DNA from: Paenibacillus terricola
GTDB taxonomy: Bacteria > Bacillota > Bacilli > Paenibacillales > Paenibacillaceae
Assembly (NCBI RefSeq): GCF_014779765.1
Contig: NZ_JACXZA010000001.1
Span: forward strand, 434,001 to 498,000
Direction of reading: 5' to 3'
DNA length: 64,000 nt
The notes beneath the pieces were generated by a model that was not told where the DNA came from, did no database searches, and saw only the letters and a program-made list of their open reading frames with translations. The position numbers and the translations under genes are program-made. The number at the start of each line of letters is the position of its first letter. The first letter of the stretch is position 1. Below are positions 7,951 through 16,655 of this stretch, piece by piece.

Positions 7951-9225
7951 TTGAGCGATAAGAAAGCAGTTCGCGGTTGGCTGATGTACGACTGGGCGAA
8001 TTCGGCTTTTGTAACAACGATGATTGCGGCTGTTATGCCCGTTTATTACGATAAAGTTGCGGGAAAAGGTCTAGGAGACAATGTAACGACCGTCTATTGG
8101 GCAAATACGCAGAGCATTGCGGCGCTCATCGTCGCAATTCTTTCGCCAATATTAGGCGCGATAGCTGATTTCACGGGCTCGAAAGTTAAGTTTGTCAGCT
8201 TCTTCGCTATTCTAGGATCAATCGCCTGCTTATTGTCCGCGTTGGTCGGTGAAGGAGATTGGCTGCTCGCTTCCGTGCTCGTCATTATTGGCACAATTGG
8301 CTTCGCTGCCGGCAACACGTTCTACGATGCGCTGTTGGTCGATGTCGCAGCTCCGCAAGAACGGGATAAGGTTAGTGCCCAGGGTTATGCATGGGGCTAC
8401 CTTGGAGGCGGCGTGCTGCTTGGAATTAACGTTGCAATGATTCAAGCGTGGGACACGTTTGGTTTCTCAAGCAGCGAAAGCGCAACGCGAACGGTCTTTG
8501 TTACGGTTGGTGTATGGTGGCTGTTATTCGCTATTCCAATTGTGCGTAACGTGAAGGAGCGTAAGCCGGAAGTCGGCACATCTGCTGGTCAAGCCATCAA
8601 ACAAGCTTTCACAAGGCTCGCTCAGACATTCCGCCGGATCAAGCATTATCCCGAGCTGCTCAAGTATATGATCGCTTTCTGGTTCTTCAATGACGGGATC
8701 AACACCGTTATCGTAATGGCGACGGCCTATGGCAGCAGCATCGGCATCGAGATGACAGATCTCATTGCAGCGCTGCTTATAACCCAAATTGTCGGGTTCC
8801 CAAGTACGCTGCTCTTCGGTCGATACGCGGCTAAGCTTGGGGCCAAGAAGCTCCTGTACTTTTCACTTGCTGTATATATCTTTATTGTTACGCTCGGCTT
8901 CTTCATGGAGAATGCCACACACTTCTACATCCTCGCAACGATGGTGGGTCTCGTGCAAGGCGGCAGTCAGGCGATTGCGCGTTCCATCTACGCGGATCTC
9001 GTGCCGCAGGTTCGAGCGGCAGAGTTCTTCGGCTTCTTGACGATTTCGAGCAAATTCTCGTCCGTAGCTGGGCCATTCGTATTCGCGCTCGTTGCGGGTA
9101 ACACGGACTCCAGCCGTATCGGCATCCTGTCATTGATTGCATTCTTCATTATCGGTATTGTCCTGCTGCGATATGTAAACTTGAATAAAGGAAAGCAAGA
9201 GGCGCTTGCTGAGGAAAGGGTTTAA
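7951..9225 (+). CDS. MFS transporter, UMF1/Atg22-like
   Basis: A 424-residue membrane protein with 11-12 transmembrane helices. The RGWLMYDWANSAFVTT motif at the N-terminus, GYLGGG in the fourth helix region and GLVQGGSQAIARSIYADLVP in the C-terminal half are hallmarks of the UMF1 (Atg22-like) major facilitator group. Fungal Atg22 exports amino acids from vacuoles; bacterial members are unassigned. I chose TTG 7951 because GAAGGGGG lies seven bases before it; an in-frame GTG at 7921 has no ribosome binding site. The short leader frame at 7887 may couple to it. A large hairpin separates it from corA. Confidence 0.85.
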   Translation: MSDKKAVRGWLMYDWANSAFVTTMIAAVMPVYYDKVAGKGLGDNVTTVYWANTQSIAALIVAILSPILGAIADFTGSKVKFVSFFAILGSIACLLSALVGEGDWLLASVLVIIGTIGFAAGNTFYDALLVDVAAPQERDKVSAQGYAWGYLGGGVLLGINVAMIQAWDTFGFSSSESATRTVFVTVGVWWLLFAIPIVRNVKERKPEVGTSAGQAIKQAFTRLAQTFRRIKHYPELLKYMIAFWFFNDGINTVIVMATAYGSSIGIEMTDLIAALLITQIVGFPSTLLFGRYAAKLGAKKLLYFSLAVYIFIVTLGFFMENATHFYILATMVGLVQGGSQAIARSIYADLVPQVRAAEFFGFLTISSKFSSVAGPFVFALVAGNTDSSRIGILSLIAFFIIGIVLLRYVNLNKGKQEALAEERV

Positions 9226-9240
9226 ACAAGCGTACACAAT

Positions 9241-9294
9241 AAAAGGCGGTGCGCACGGCATATCCAATATGCCGATTGCGCGCCGCCTTTGTCA
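9241..9294. terminator. Terminator between MFS gene and corA
   Basis: AAAAGGCGGTGCGCA pairs with TGCGCGCCGCCTTT, with an inner CGGCATAT/ATATGCCG stem. It serves the convergent MFS and corA genes. Confidence 0.9.
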
Positions 9295-9314
9295 TATCAA
9301 GAATGCAGCTCCAT

Positions 9315-10250
9315 TCACAGCCAATCCTTCTTGCGGAAGAAATAGAACATTCCAAGCCCGAGCAAGATCATGAAGCTCAATACGATGTAAGAGCCATTGT
9401 GGAGATGCATGCCAGGGATGAAATCGAAGTTCATTCCATATATACCCGTAATAAACGTCAGTGGCATGAAGATCGTCGTCAACGCGGTGAACACGCGCAT
9501 GATTTCGTTGGCGCGGTTCGATAGACTCGACTGGTAAGCCTCTCGTAAGTTGCTCATCAGATCGCGGTACGTATCGAATGTCTCGGATATCTTCACGGCA
9601 TTCTCATAAATATCGCTGAAGTACTTCTGGAGTTGATCATCGATGAGCTTCAGATCTTTCTTGTTGAGCGTTGCGATAACGTCGCGCTGTGGACCGAGTA
9701 CTTTCTTCAGCCACAGAATCTCGCTTCGGAGACCGATAATCTCGTTAAGATGCGTCTTCTTCGTATGCATCAGAATGTCTTCCTCAAGATTCTCGATCCG
9801 AACCTCGATCCGATCACCGACGAAGAAGTAGTTGTCGACGACTAAGTCGACGAGATGGTACAAGAAGCGGTCAGGCTTATCGACCTCTTGTTCCCACAAG
9901 ACAGGCTTCAAGGAGCGAAGCTCGTTAATCTTTTGTTTCGTAACGGTAATGATGTAATGACGTCCGAGAAAAATATTAAGTGCGCGAAGGAAAATTTCTT
10001 CGTCATCAAATCGAATGCTGTTAATAACGATAAAATAATGGCCTTCATGGATCTCGATCTTCGGCCGCTGCTCCTCTTCGCTGAGGCAGTCTTCTACGGA
10101 CAGATCATGCAGGCCGAACAGCGGCTGCAGAATAACCAGATCCTCCAGATCGGCATCGATCCAATAAAAGCCTTTGTCTGGTGGTGCAAGAACGGATTGT
10201 ATTTCATCAGTCGGGGTGAATACACCGTTGTGAACGTGGCGGATTTTCAT
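9315..10250 (-). CDS. corA: CorA-family magnesium/divalent metal channel
   Basis: A 311-residue protein. A large acidic N-terminal cytoplasmic domain (1-245) leads into two C-terminal transmembrane helices. The signature YGMNF follows the first of these (FITGIYGMNFDF), and the protein ends with FFRKKDWL. CorA proteins form homopentameric Mg2+ channels in the inner membrane, and some carry Co2+ or Ni2+. An AGGAGAG site precedes the ATG. No Mg-sensing M-box was recognised upstream. It is transcribed alone and is convergent with the MFS gene. Confidence 0.9.
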   Translation of the reverse strand: MKIRHVHNGVFTPTDEIQSVLAPPDKGFYWIDADLEDLVILQPLFGLHDLSVEDCLSEEEQRPKIEIHEGHYFIVINSIRFDDEEIFLRALNIFLGRHYIITVTKQKINELRSLKPVLWEQEVDKPDRFLYHLVDLVVDNYFFVGDRIEVRIENLEEDILMHTKKTHLNEIIGLRSEILWLKKVLGPQRDVIATLNKKDLKLIDDQLQKYFSDIYENAVKISETFDTYRDLMSNLREAYQSSLSNRANEIMRVFTALTTIFMPLTFITGIYGMNFDFIPGMHLHNGSYIVLSFMILLGLGMFYFFRKKDWL

Positions 10251-10680
10251 GCCGCATTCTCTCCTCTCGTCATGTCATCCGATACCGGACGGCCATGACG
10301 AACAAGCGCGCCGTAATAGCCACGCCGGGTAGACGGCTTAAGCATACCGGTTATCCGGAGCTTACAGCTCATCACGCATGGCAGGCGGAAACGGGACGCC
10401 AATTCGGCCGTCGGATCGCATTGCGCGAATCAATCATCTGCGGACTAGACCCATCGCCTTCCATGCCTTTACCCCCTTACGAATGGACAATTGTTTGGTA
10501 TAGTCTGTTTAATTCTTGTCTAGTATACTCCTGCAAGGGTACCCGTACAAGAGGGATTGTAAGCGGCCTTAGAATGGGGGAATTCACGCGCGGTGCATCG
10601 CTTCTTGAGCCGCCTCGCACTACGGTTTATAGTATGATGAATACGGCATGTTTTGCCAATTAGGACGGGCTAAATTCGGC
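10251..10680. other. Non-coding stretch upstream of corA
   Basis: A CGTCATG...CATGACG inverted repeat lies at 10269-10300, just upstream of the corA ribosome binding site. An open frame of 122 codons at 10295-10663 on the plus strand has no ribosome binding site, no recognisable domain and an odd composition, so I do not call it a gene. Promoter elements for corA are probably around 10490-10540, but no clear boxes can be named. Confidence 0.4.
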
Positions 10681-10710
10681 TTGACGCACCCATGGGAAAT
10701 AATCTATAGT
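10681..10710 (+). promoter_or_regulatory. Candidate promoter of the met operon
   Basis: TTGACG (10681-10686), an 18-base spacer and TATAGT (10705-10710) form a sigma-A-like promoter about 100 bases before the S-box riboswitch. No better pair was found nearer the riboswitch. Confidence 0.5.
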
Positions 10711-10811
10711 ATAGACTATATTGAAGCTGTGTATGAGTGTAACGGTGATTGTTAATGAACCGGTACATCGAGCATAGGTCAAGCGCAAGGTTCATCAATT
10801 GAATATGGATC

Positions 10812-10930
10812 TTTCTTATCAAGAGCAGGCGGAGGGACTAGCCCGATGAAGCCCGGCAACCGGCATTTATGCACGGTGCTAATTCTTGCGGATTTGAGAC
10901 ATTTGTTTCAATTCTGGGAGATGAGAGAGT
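10812..10930 (+). ncRNA. SAM-I (S-box) riboswitch
   Basis: The sequence shows the conserved S-box order: CTTATCAAGAGCAGGCGGAG, then GGGACTAGCCCGATGAAGCC, CGGCAACCGGC, GGTGCTAATTC and a closing GAGATGAGAG. This RNA binds S-adenosylmethionine. The closing strand ATGAGAG (10921-10927) can also pair with CTCTCAT (10953-10959) inside the terminator stem. That is the expected switch: with SAM the terminator forms, and without SAM the antiterminator lets metA-metI-patB be read. Confidence 0.95.
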
Positions 10931-10946
10931 TTATGGATATATCAAT

Positions 10947-10981
10947 AAACCCCTCTCATTTTTGACGAGCGGGTTTTTTAC
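10947..10981 (+). terminator. SAM-controlled intrinsic terminator
   Basis: AAACCCCTCTCA pairs with TGACGAGCGGGTTT (two small bulges) and is followed by a T-run. It lies directly after the S-box and overlaps the antiterminator partner, so it is the regulated terminator of the met operon. Confidence 0.88.
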
Positions 10982-11070
10982 GTTATCGATACCCCGCTGT
11001 TCAACATGCTGCAGCTGTACTGATCATAACATTGCACGACAATCGTGCAGGACAGAAGGAGTGAATGAAC

Positions 11071-11994
11071 ATGCCGATTAAAGTACCTGATCATTTGCCG
11101 GCTAGAGAGATTTTGGCTGAAGAGAACATTTTTGTAATGGACGAAAGCAGAGCGTATCATCAAGATATTCGACCTCTTCGCATTGCGATCCTGAACCTGA
11201 TGCCAACGAAGGAAACGACCGAAACGCAGCTGCTGCGTCTCATTGGCAATACGCCGCTGCAGATTGAAGTTGTGCTGCTGCATCCAGCAACGCATGTGTC
11301 GAAGAACACGTCTGCCGAGCATCTGGAGATGTTCTATAAAACATTCGATGAAATTGAAGACCAGTGGTATGATGGGCTTATTATAACGGGTGCTCCGGTG
11401 GAGCATATGCCATTCGAGGACGTCAACTATTGGGAAGAGCTTACGCGTATTATGGACTGGTCGAAACGCCGCGTTACTTCGACGCTTCATATTTGTTGGG
11501 GCTCGCAGGCGGGACTGTACCATCACTACGGTGTACCGAAACATGATGTGGATAAGAAAATATTCGGCGTATTCCCGCACACGACGGAGAAACAAAATGT
11601 TCCGCTGCTGCGCGGCTTCGACGAACTGTTCTTCGTTCCGCAATCACGTCATACCGAAGTTCGCCGCGAAGACATTGAGAAGGTGCCGGAGCTTGTGATT
11701 TTATCCGAATCGGATGAATCGGGTATCTATCTTGTAGCGAGCAAGGACGGCAAGCAGGTCTTCGTGTCCGGCCACTCGGAATATGATCCGCTGACACTGA
11801 AGTGGGAATACGATCGCGACGTGTCCAAAGGGATGGACATCGAGGTGCCGGTCAACTACTTCCCGAACAACGATCCTTCACGTTTGCCGAGATCTTCTTG
11901 GAGAGCGCATGCGAACCTGCTGTTCTCGAACTGGCTGAATTACTACGTGTACCAAGAGACGCCCTATGATATCGACATGGGTGCATATATCTAA
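11071..11994 (+). CDS. metA: Homoserine O-acetyltransferase (MetA fold)
   Basis: A 307-residue enzyme that acylates L-homoserine in the first committed step of methionine synthesis. It starts [15 protein letters not shown]; the ATG at 11071 has AAGGAG nine bases upstream, while the ATG at 11065 is too close. The catalytic Cys is C142 in HICWGSQAG, and the His-x-Glu pair lies in HSEYDP. In this family residue 111 selects the acyl donor: Glu for acetyl-CoA and Gly for succinyl-CoA. Here it is E111 (GAPVE), so I infer acetyl-CoA. The gene is first in a three-gene operon behind the SAM riboswitch. Confidence 0.94.
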   Translation: MPIKVPDHLPAREILAEENIFVMDESRAYHQDIRPLRIAILNLMPTKETTETQLLRLIGNTPLQIEVVLLHPATHVSKNTSAEHLEMFYKTFDEIEDQWYDGLIITGAPVEHMPFEDVNYWEELTRIMDWSKRRVTSTLHICWGSQAGLYHHYGVPKHDVDKKIFGVFPHTTEKQNVPLLRGFDELFFVPQSRHTEVRREDIEKVPELVILSESDESGIYLVASKDGKQVFVSGHSEYDPLTLKWEYDRDVSKGMDIEVPVNYFPNNDPSRLPRSSWRAHANLLFSNWLNYYVYQETPYDIDMGAYI

Positions 11995-12075
11995 ACCTCT
12001 GCAAGCAAGCAGGATCTGATAGAGGTTTTCTCACCGGCAGTATTAATCGATGTCTATATAAAGGAGTAATCGTTC

Positions 12076-13236
12076 ATGAACATTGAAAGCCGTTTGGCAC
12101 AGATCGGATCGATCAAAGAACCTAAGACTGGCGCAGTAAGCTTCCCTATCTACAATTCTACTGCATTCCGCCACCCTAAGCTTGGTGAAAGCACAGGCTT
12201 CGACTACTCCCGTACCAAGAATCCTACGCGCTCCGTATTGGAGGAAGCGGCTGCTGAGCTGGAATCCGGTGACGCTGCATTTGCTTGCAGCACGGGTATG
12301 GCCGCGCTGCAAGTTGTCTTCTCCATGTTCAGCCAAGGCGATCACCTCATCGTATCGCTTGACCTGTACGGTGGTACGTACCGTCTGCTGGAACGGATTA
12401 TGTCCCGTTTTGGCGTAACGGCATCTTATGTAGACACGAACGATCTCGACGGCATTAACGAGTTGTGTACGCCGAATACGAAAGCGATCCTGATCGAAAC
12501 GCCAACGAATCCCCTCATGATGATTACCGACATAGAACGCGTTAGCGCGTGGGCAAAGGCGAAGGGACTGCTCACGATTGTGGATAATACGCTTCTTACG
12601 CCGTTCTTCCAACGCCCGCTCGAGCTTGGCGCAGACATCGTCGTTCATAGCGCGACCAAGTATCTCGGCGGCCACAACGACGTTCTTGCCGGTCTGATCG
12701 TGACGAAAGGCAAGGAGCTATCGGAGCAGATCGGCTTCCTGCACAACTCGATCGGAGCAGTGCTTGGCGCGCAGGATTCTTGGCTGCTGATGCGCGGCAT
12801 GAAGACGTTGGCGCTGCGTATGGAGCGTCATCAATATAACGCGACGAAGATCGCTGAATATTTGCTTGAGCATGATGCGATTGAAGAAGTGTATTATCCT
12901 GCGCTTCCGCATCACCCGGGTCATGAGATTCAAAGTCGTCAATCGTCCGGCAACACGGGGATTTTCTCCTTCAAAGTGAAGGATGCACGTTACATTGAGC
13001 CGATTCTTCGCAACATTAAGCTGATTGCTTTCGCAGAAAGCCTCGGCGGTGTTGAATCGTTGATGACCTATCCGGCGGTTCAGACGCATGCGGATATTCC
13101 GCTCGAGATTCGCCAGAAGATCGGTGTGGACGAGCGTCTTCTCCGCTTCTCCGTCGGTATCGAGCATGTGGATGATCTGATTGCGGATCTGGCACAAGCG
13201 CTGGAAGCGGCAAAGCGCGAAATTAAGGAGGCGTAA
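12076..13236 (+). CDS. metI: Cystathionine gamma-synthase / O-acetylhomoserine thiolyase
   Basis: A 386-residue PLP enzyme of the Cys/Met metabolism family. The PLP lysine is K195 in SATKYLGGHNDV. FACSTGMAALQ (phosphate binding), IETPTNPLM and the DNTLLTPFFQ Asp that contacts the PLP ring nitrogen are all present. It joins O-acetylhomoserine to cysteine (giving cystathionine) or to sulfide (giving homocysteine), as B. subtilis MetI does. An AAGGAG site precedes the ATG. It lies 81 bases after metA and its stop is 7 bases before patB, so the three genes form one S-box operon. Confidence 0.92.
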   Translation: MNIESRLAQIGSIKEPKTGAVSFPIYNSTAFRHPKLGESTGFDYSRTKNPTRSVLEEAAAELESGDAAFACSTGMAALQVVFSMFSQGDHLIVSLDLYGGTYRLLERIMSRFGVTASYVDTNDLDGINELCTPNTKAILIETPTNPLMMITDIERVSAWAKAKGLLTIVDNTLLTPFFQRPLELGADIVVHSATKYLGGHNDVLAGLIVTKGKELSEQIGFLHNSIGAVLGAQDSWLLMRGMKTLALRMERHQYNATKIAEYLLEHDAIEEVYYPALPHHPGHEIQSRQSSGNTGIFSFKVKDARYIEPILRNIKLIAFAESLGGVESLMTYPAVQTHADIPLEIRQKIGVDERLLRFSVGIEHVDDLIADLAQALEAAKREIKEA

Positions 13237-13243
13237 GATACAG

Positions 13244-14446
13244 ATGAGCACGTCAAAAACATCGAAGATCACTTACGATTTTGACAAAGTCATTGACCGT
13301 TTCGGCACAGCCTCGTACAAATGGGATCAATCGGAGAAGCTGTTCGGACGTGCAGATATATTGCCGCTGTGGGTAGCGGATATGGATTTTCAGCCGCCGC
13401 ATGAAGTCGTTGAGGCGATTAAGGAGCGGGCTAATCAAGGGATTTACGGGTATACGATTCGGACGCAAGGTTACCTAGATGCGGTACGCGGATGGCTATC
13501 CCGCCGTCACGGCTGGGAGATCAAGGACGAGTGGATCACATCGAGCCCAGGCATCGTTCCTGCGCTGAGCCTTGCCGTTCAAGCGTTCACGAAACCAGGC
13601 GACAAGGTCATCCTGCAATCGCCCGTTTATTATCCGTTCTATGATGTCATTAAGATGAACGACCGCGTCGTGGTCGACAACGCGCTTATTCTTGATACGG
13701 ATGGCCGTTATAAAATGGACTTCGACCTGCTGGAGAAACAAGCGGCTGACGGCGCGAAGCTGCTGCTGCTCTGCACGCCGCACAACCCGGGCGGACGCGT
13801 ATGGACGCGTGAAGAATTGGAGCGCGTAGGCGAAATTTGCGTGAAGCATAACGTGCTGATCGTCGCGGACGAAATTCACCATGACCTCGTGTATCCGGGA
13901 TATAAGCATTATCCGTTCGCTGGTCTGTCTAAGGCGTTCGAGCAGCAGTCGATTACATGTATCGCAACGAGCAAAACGTTCAACCTTGCAGGCTTGCAAG
14001 CCGCAACGATCATCATCCCGAACGATGAGATCCGCCGCAAGTACAATTTCCTGCTGAAGACGTTGTCGATCCACATGGAGAGCTACTTCGGCTTGACAGC
14101 GGTTGAGAGCAGCTACAATCACGGCGATGACTGGCTTGATCAGCTCATGGTGTATCTGGAGGGCAACCTGAATACACTGCTTGATTTCGTTGCACAGCGA
14201 CTGCCGCAGATCAAAGCGATGCGCCCTGAAGGTACTTATATGGTATGGCTTGACTGCCGTGCAATTTCAGAGGACCCGAAGGTGTTGAAGAAGCTGATGT
14301 TCGAAGAAGCGGGCATCGCGTTCAGCGAAGGTTCGGTGTTCGGCAAGCAGGGTGAAGGTTACCTGCGCGTTAACTTGGCGTGCCCGCGCTCGATTCTCGT
14401 TGAAGCGCTTGAGCGTTTCGCGCAAGCGATTGAGTCGCGCCAATAG
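13244..14446 (+). CDS. patB: Cystathionine beta-lyase, PatB/MalY type
   Basis: A 400-residue PLP aminotransferase-fold enzyme of the PatB/MalY group. It starts MSTSKTSKITYDFDKVIDR. WVADMDFQPP, LCTPHNPGGRVWT, VADEIHHDLV and the PLP-lysine segment ATSKTFNLAGLQ (K244) are typical. It cleaves cystathionine to homocysteine, pyruvate and ammonia, completing the route from homoserine begun by metA and metI. The AAGGAGG for its ATG at 13244 lies within the end of metI, 13 bases upstream, which suggests coupled translation. A strong terminator follows. Confidence 0.9.
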   Translation: MSTSKTSKITYDFDKVIDRFGTASYKWDQSEKLFGRADILPLWVADMDFQPPHEVVEAIKERANQGIYGYTIRTQGYLDAVRGWLSRRHGWEIKDEWITSSPGIVPALSLAVQAFTKPGDKVILQSPVYYPFYDVIKMNDRVVVDNALILDTDGRYKMDFDLLEKQAADGAKLLLLCTPHNPGGRVWTREELERVGEICVKHNVLIVADEIHHDLVYPGYKHYPFAGLSKAFEQQSITCIATSKTFNLAGLQAATIIIPNDEIRRKYNFLLKTLSIHMESYFGLTAVESSYNHGDDWLDQLMVYLEGNLNTLLDFVAQRLPQIKAMRPEGTYMVWLDCRAISEDPKVLKKLMFEEAGIAFSEGSVFGKQGEGYLRVNLACPRSILVEALERFAQAIESRQ

Positions 14447-14485
14447 GAGCTTCATAAGCAATTTCATAGGGCATATGGATCAAAC

Positions 14486-14533
14486 TGCCGCGGTAGTCAC
14501 ATTTCTGTCGAGTGACTGCCGTGGTCTTTTTAT
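14486..14533 (+). terminator. Terminator of the met operon
   Basis: CCGCGGTAGTCAC pairs with GTGACTGCCGTGG (with G-T pairs), followed by TCTTTTT. It lies about 40 bases after patB. Confidence 0.88.
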
Positions 14534-14595
14534 GTTAGGATAAGTTGATAGCTTTTGATCGGTCTAATCATTATTTACTTCAGGAGGGATCCAGC

Positions 14596-15732
14596 ATGCT
14601 AACAGTTGATTCCGTATTAGATAAAGCGCTTCGCGGCGAACGCATTACATTCGAAGAATGTGTCGTTCTCTTGGAGTCTGATGAAATTGAGAAAATGGGG
14701 AAAGTTGCGAACGAGCTCATGCTGCGTAAGCATCCTGAACCAATTACAACATTCGTCGTTGGACGTAACGTAAACTATACGAACGTCTGTGACGTTTATT
14801 GCCGTTTCTGCGCGTTCTACCGCGCACCGGGTTCGCCGGAAGGCTACGTGCTTTCGGACGATACCATTCTGCAGAAAATCCAAGAGACCGAAGATGTTGG
14901 CGGCACTGAAATCTTGATGCAGGGCGGTACGAACCCGAATCTGCCATTCACATACTACACCGATGTTCTTCGTAAAATTAAAGAGCGTTTCCCGAACATC
15001 ACGATGCACTCTTTCTCGCCAGCCGAGATTATGAAGATGAAGGATGTATCGGAAGGCTTGTCGCTTGACGAGGTCATTCAACAGCTTCATGAAGCGGGAC
15101 TTGATTCGCTGCCAGGCGGCGGCGCGGAAATTCTCGATGATCGTACGCGCCGCAAAGTAAGTAAGCTGAAAGGTTCGTGGACGGACTGGATGGACGTCAT
15201 GAAATCGGCGCATAAGCACGGCATGAACACGACAGCGACGATGGTGTATGGCTTCGGCGAGACGATGGAAGAGCGTGCGCTTCACCTGCTTCGCGTACGC
15301 GATGCGCAGGATGAGTGCATTGCGAACAACTACGACTCGAAGGGCTTCCTCGCCTTCATCTCGTGGCCGCTTCAGCCGGACAATACGAACATGCGCGTAG
15401 AGAAATCGAAACCGGAAGAGTATCTCAAGATGGTTGCGGTCAGCCGCATCTTCCTGGACAACATCGACAATCTCCAATCGTCATGGGTTACGATGGGTCC
15501 AGAATACGGCAAGCTGTCGCTCCAATACGGCTGCAACGACTTCGGCAGCACGATGATGGAAGAGAACGTCGTCTCTGCGGCGGGCACGACGCACAAGGTC
15601 AACATCGACCTGTCGCTCAAACTTATCCGCGAAGCTGGCAAAATCCCAGCCCAACGCAACACGAAGTACGAGATCCTCAAAGTGTACGAAGAGAACGAAA
15701 CAGCTGATAAAGACTTTATTATGCAAAACTAA
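14596..15732 (+). CDS. mqnC: Cyclic dehypoxanthine futalosine synthase (radical SAM)
   Basis: A 378-residue radical SAM enzyme. The cluster-binding motif is CDVYCRFCAF (CX3CX2C), followed by LMQGGTNPNLPFTYY and SLPGGGAEIL, both typical of MqnC. It cyclises dehypoxanthine futalosine in the futalosine (Mqn) route to menaquinone, an alternative to the classical Men pathway. The ATG at 14596 has AGGAGG close upstream; an in-frame start at 14545 has none. No other mqn gene is in the window. It follows the met operon but is separated from it by a terminator. Confidence 0.92.
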   Translation: MLTVDSVLDKALRGERITFEECVVLLESDEIEKMGKVANELMLRKHPEPITTFVVGRNVNYTNVCDVYCRFCAFYRAPGSPEGYVLSDDTILQKIQETEDVGGTEILMQGGTNPNLPFTYYTDVLRKIKERFPNITMHSFSPAEIMKMKDVSEGLSLDEVIQQLHEAGLDSLPGGGAEILDDRTRRKVSKLKGSWTDWMDVMKSAHKHGMNTTATMVYGFGETMEERALHLLRVRDAQDECIANNYDSKGFLAFISWPLQPDNTNMRVEKSKPEEYLKMVAVSRIFLDNIDNLQSSWVTMGPEYGKLSLQYGCNDFGSTMMEENVVSAAGTTHKVNIDLSLKLIREAGKIPAQRNTKYEILKVYEENETADKDFIMQN

Positions 15733-15828
15733 TTCACTCCATAGTTGAGGAGTGAATTAGTTAGATTAGTTCCATTCCGATAGTTACAAGGCTGCCATAT
15801 TTCAGCCTTGTAAGTGGATTGAACTTAG

Positions 15829-15856
15829 GGCCATCACATATGTGATGGCTTTTTTA
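15829..15856 (+). terminator. Terminator after mqnC
   Basis: GCCATCACATATGTGATGGC forms a perfect palindromic stem followed by TTTTTT. Two other hairpins lie just upstream (arms AACTAATTCACTCC/GGAGTGAATTAGTT at 15730-15763, and ACAAGGCTG/CAGCCTTGT at about 15785-15811), without T-runs. Confidence 0.88.
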
Positions 15857-15988
15857 CTTTCTGTTGCGATCACTTTGCTTCATCTCGTGTGCAAGTCGCA
15901 GTGAACGTAACTTTTAAAATAAGGAAGCGTATCAATAAAGATACAAATTTAATCGTGTCGTTTTTGTAGGAGGAGGAGGTAGGCGCTA

Positions 15989-16189
15989 TTGAATAGGTAT
16001 CAATTTCATATCATGATGTCGATTGTATGTATGATCCTGCCGATCATTTTTGTGTTATATGGTTACTGGATGCGCATCATCCGTGGGTCCTGTTGGAGAT
16101 GGCAAACCACATTATCCGAATTCGATATCGACGGTCGGCTGTTTTCTTATAGGTATTACGAACTTGCCCATCGCGATTATGCGATATAG
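15989..16189 (+). CDS. Possible small membrane protein
   Basis: A 66-codon frame starting with TTG at 15989, eight bases after an AGGAGGAGGAGGT purine run that would be a very strong ribosome binding site. The N-terminal part (MSIVCMILPIIFVLYGYWM) is one hydrophobic helix; the remainder is mixed and rich in aromatic and Arg residues. No family is recognised. The initiation site is convincing, but the second half does not look conserved, so a short real protein or a decayed gene are both possible. The 190 bases after it hold nothing I recognise until the palindromic element at 16379. Confidence 0.35.
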   Translation: MNRYQFHIMMSIVCMILPIIFVLYGYWMRIIRGSCWRWQTTLSEFDIDGRLFSYRYYELAHRDYAI

Positions 16190-16378
16190 AGATAATAAAC
16201 AAACTAAATAAGCTGACAGTGACGATAAAAACTAATATTCATTTTAATCGACGGGGTTGAATGGAGCGGCTAGCTCTATAGTCTTTAACTAACTAATCAC
16301 AAATGCCTGGAGCCAATATTACGGCGACAAGAATCAAGTTCCATCCCTAAATTGGGATAGGGTGACCGTAGGAACGAA

Positions 16379-16500
16379 GCGGACGAATGATTCTGGAGAA
16401 GCGTTAGCGTTTGCCTTTGTGTCCGGATTGTTTCCTATTCTGAATTTAGAAAATCAGAACAATCTGGACACAACAGCAATCGGAAGAACATTCGTCTGCG
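16379..16500. repeat. Palindromic dispersed element, copy A
   Basis: A 122-base imperfect palindrome. The outer arms are GCGGACGAATG..TTCT and AGAA.CATTCGTCTGC; the inner arms are TGTCCGGATTGTT and AACAATCTGGACA around a short loop. A related copy lies at 52385-52500 and a half copy at 52138-52205. The remaining bases from 16190 to 16655 around it contain no recognisable gene; an open frame that extends ytxC upstream through the element has no ribosome binding site. Confidence 0.75.
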
Positions 16501-16655
16501 TAGTGACTGCACGAGCCTTAATTTCTTTTATTAACATGATACAACCAAGACAATCACCTCAACCCAAGCCTCATCGCAATTGCCCATCCCAATTTGCTCC
16601 TCGTATATACGTGAGCCAGCGGCATATACTTTTAAGGAAGGAAAGGGGTGAGCGC

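Noticed and set aside
10295-10663. A 122-codon plus-strand frame between corA and the met riboswitch
   Set aside because: It overlaps the probable corA promoter, has no ribosome binding site, and its composition is unlike real proteins here.
16362-16655. Upstream extension of ytxC through the palindromic element
   Set aside because: The ATG at 16656 has a good ribosome binding site and starts the recognised family sequence; the extension translates the repeat.
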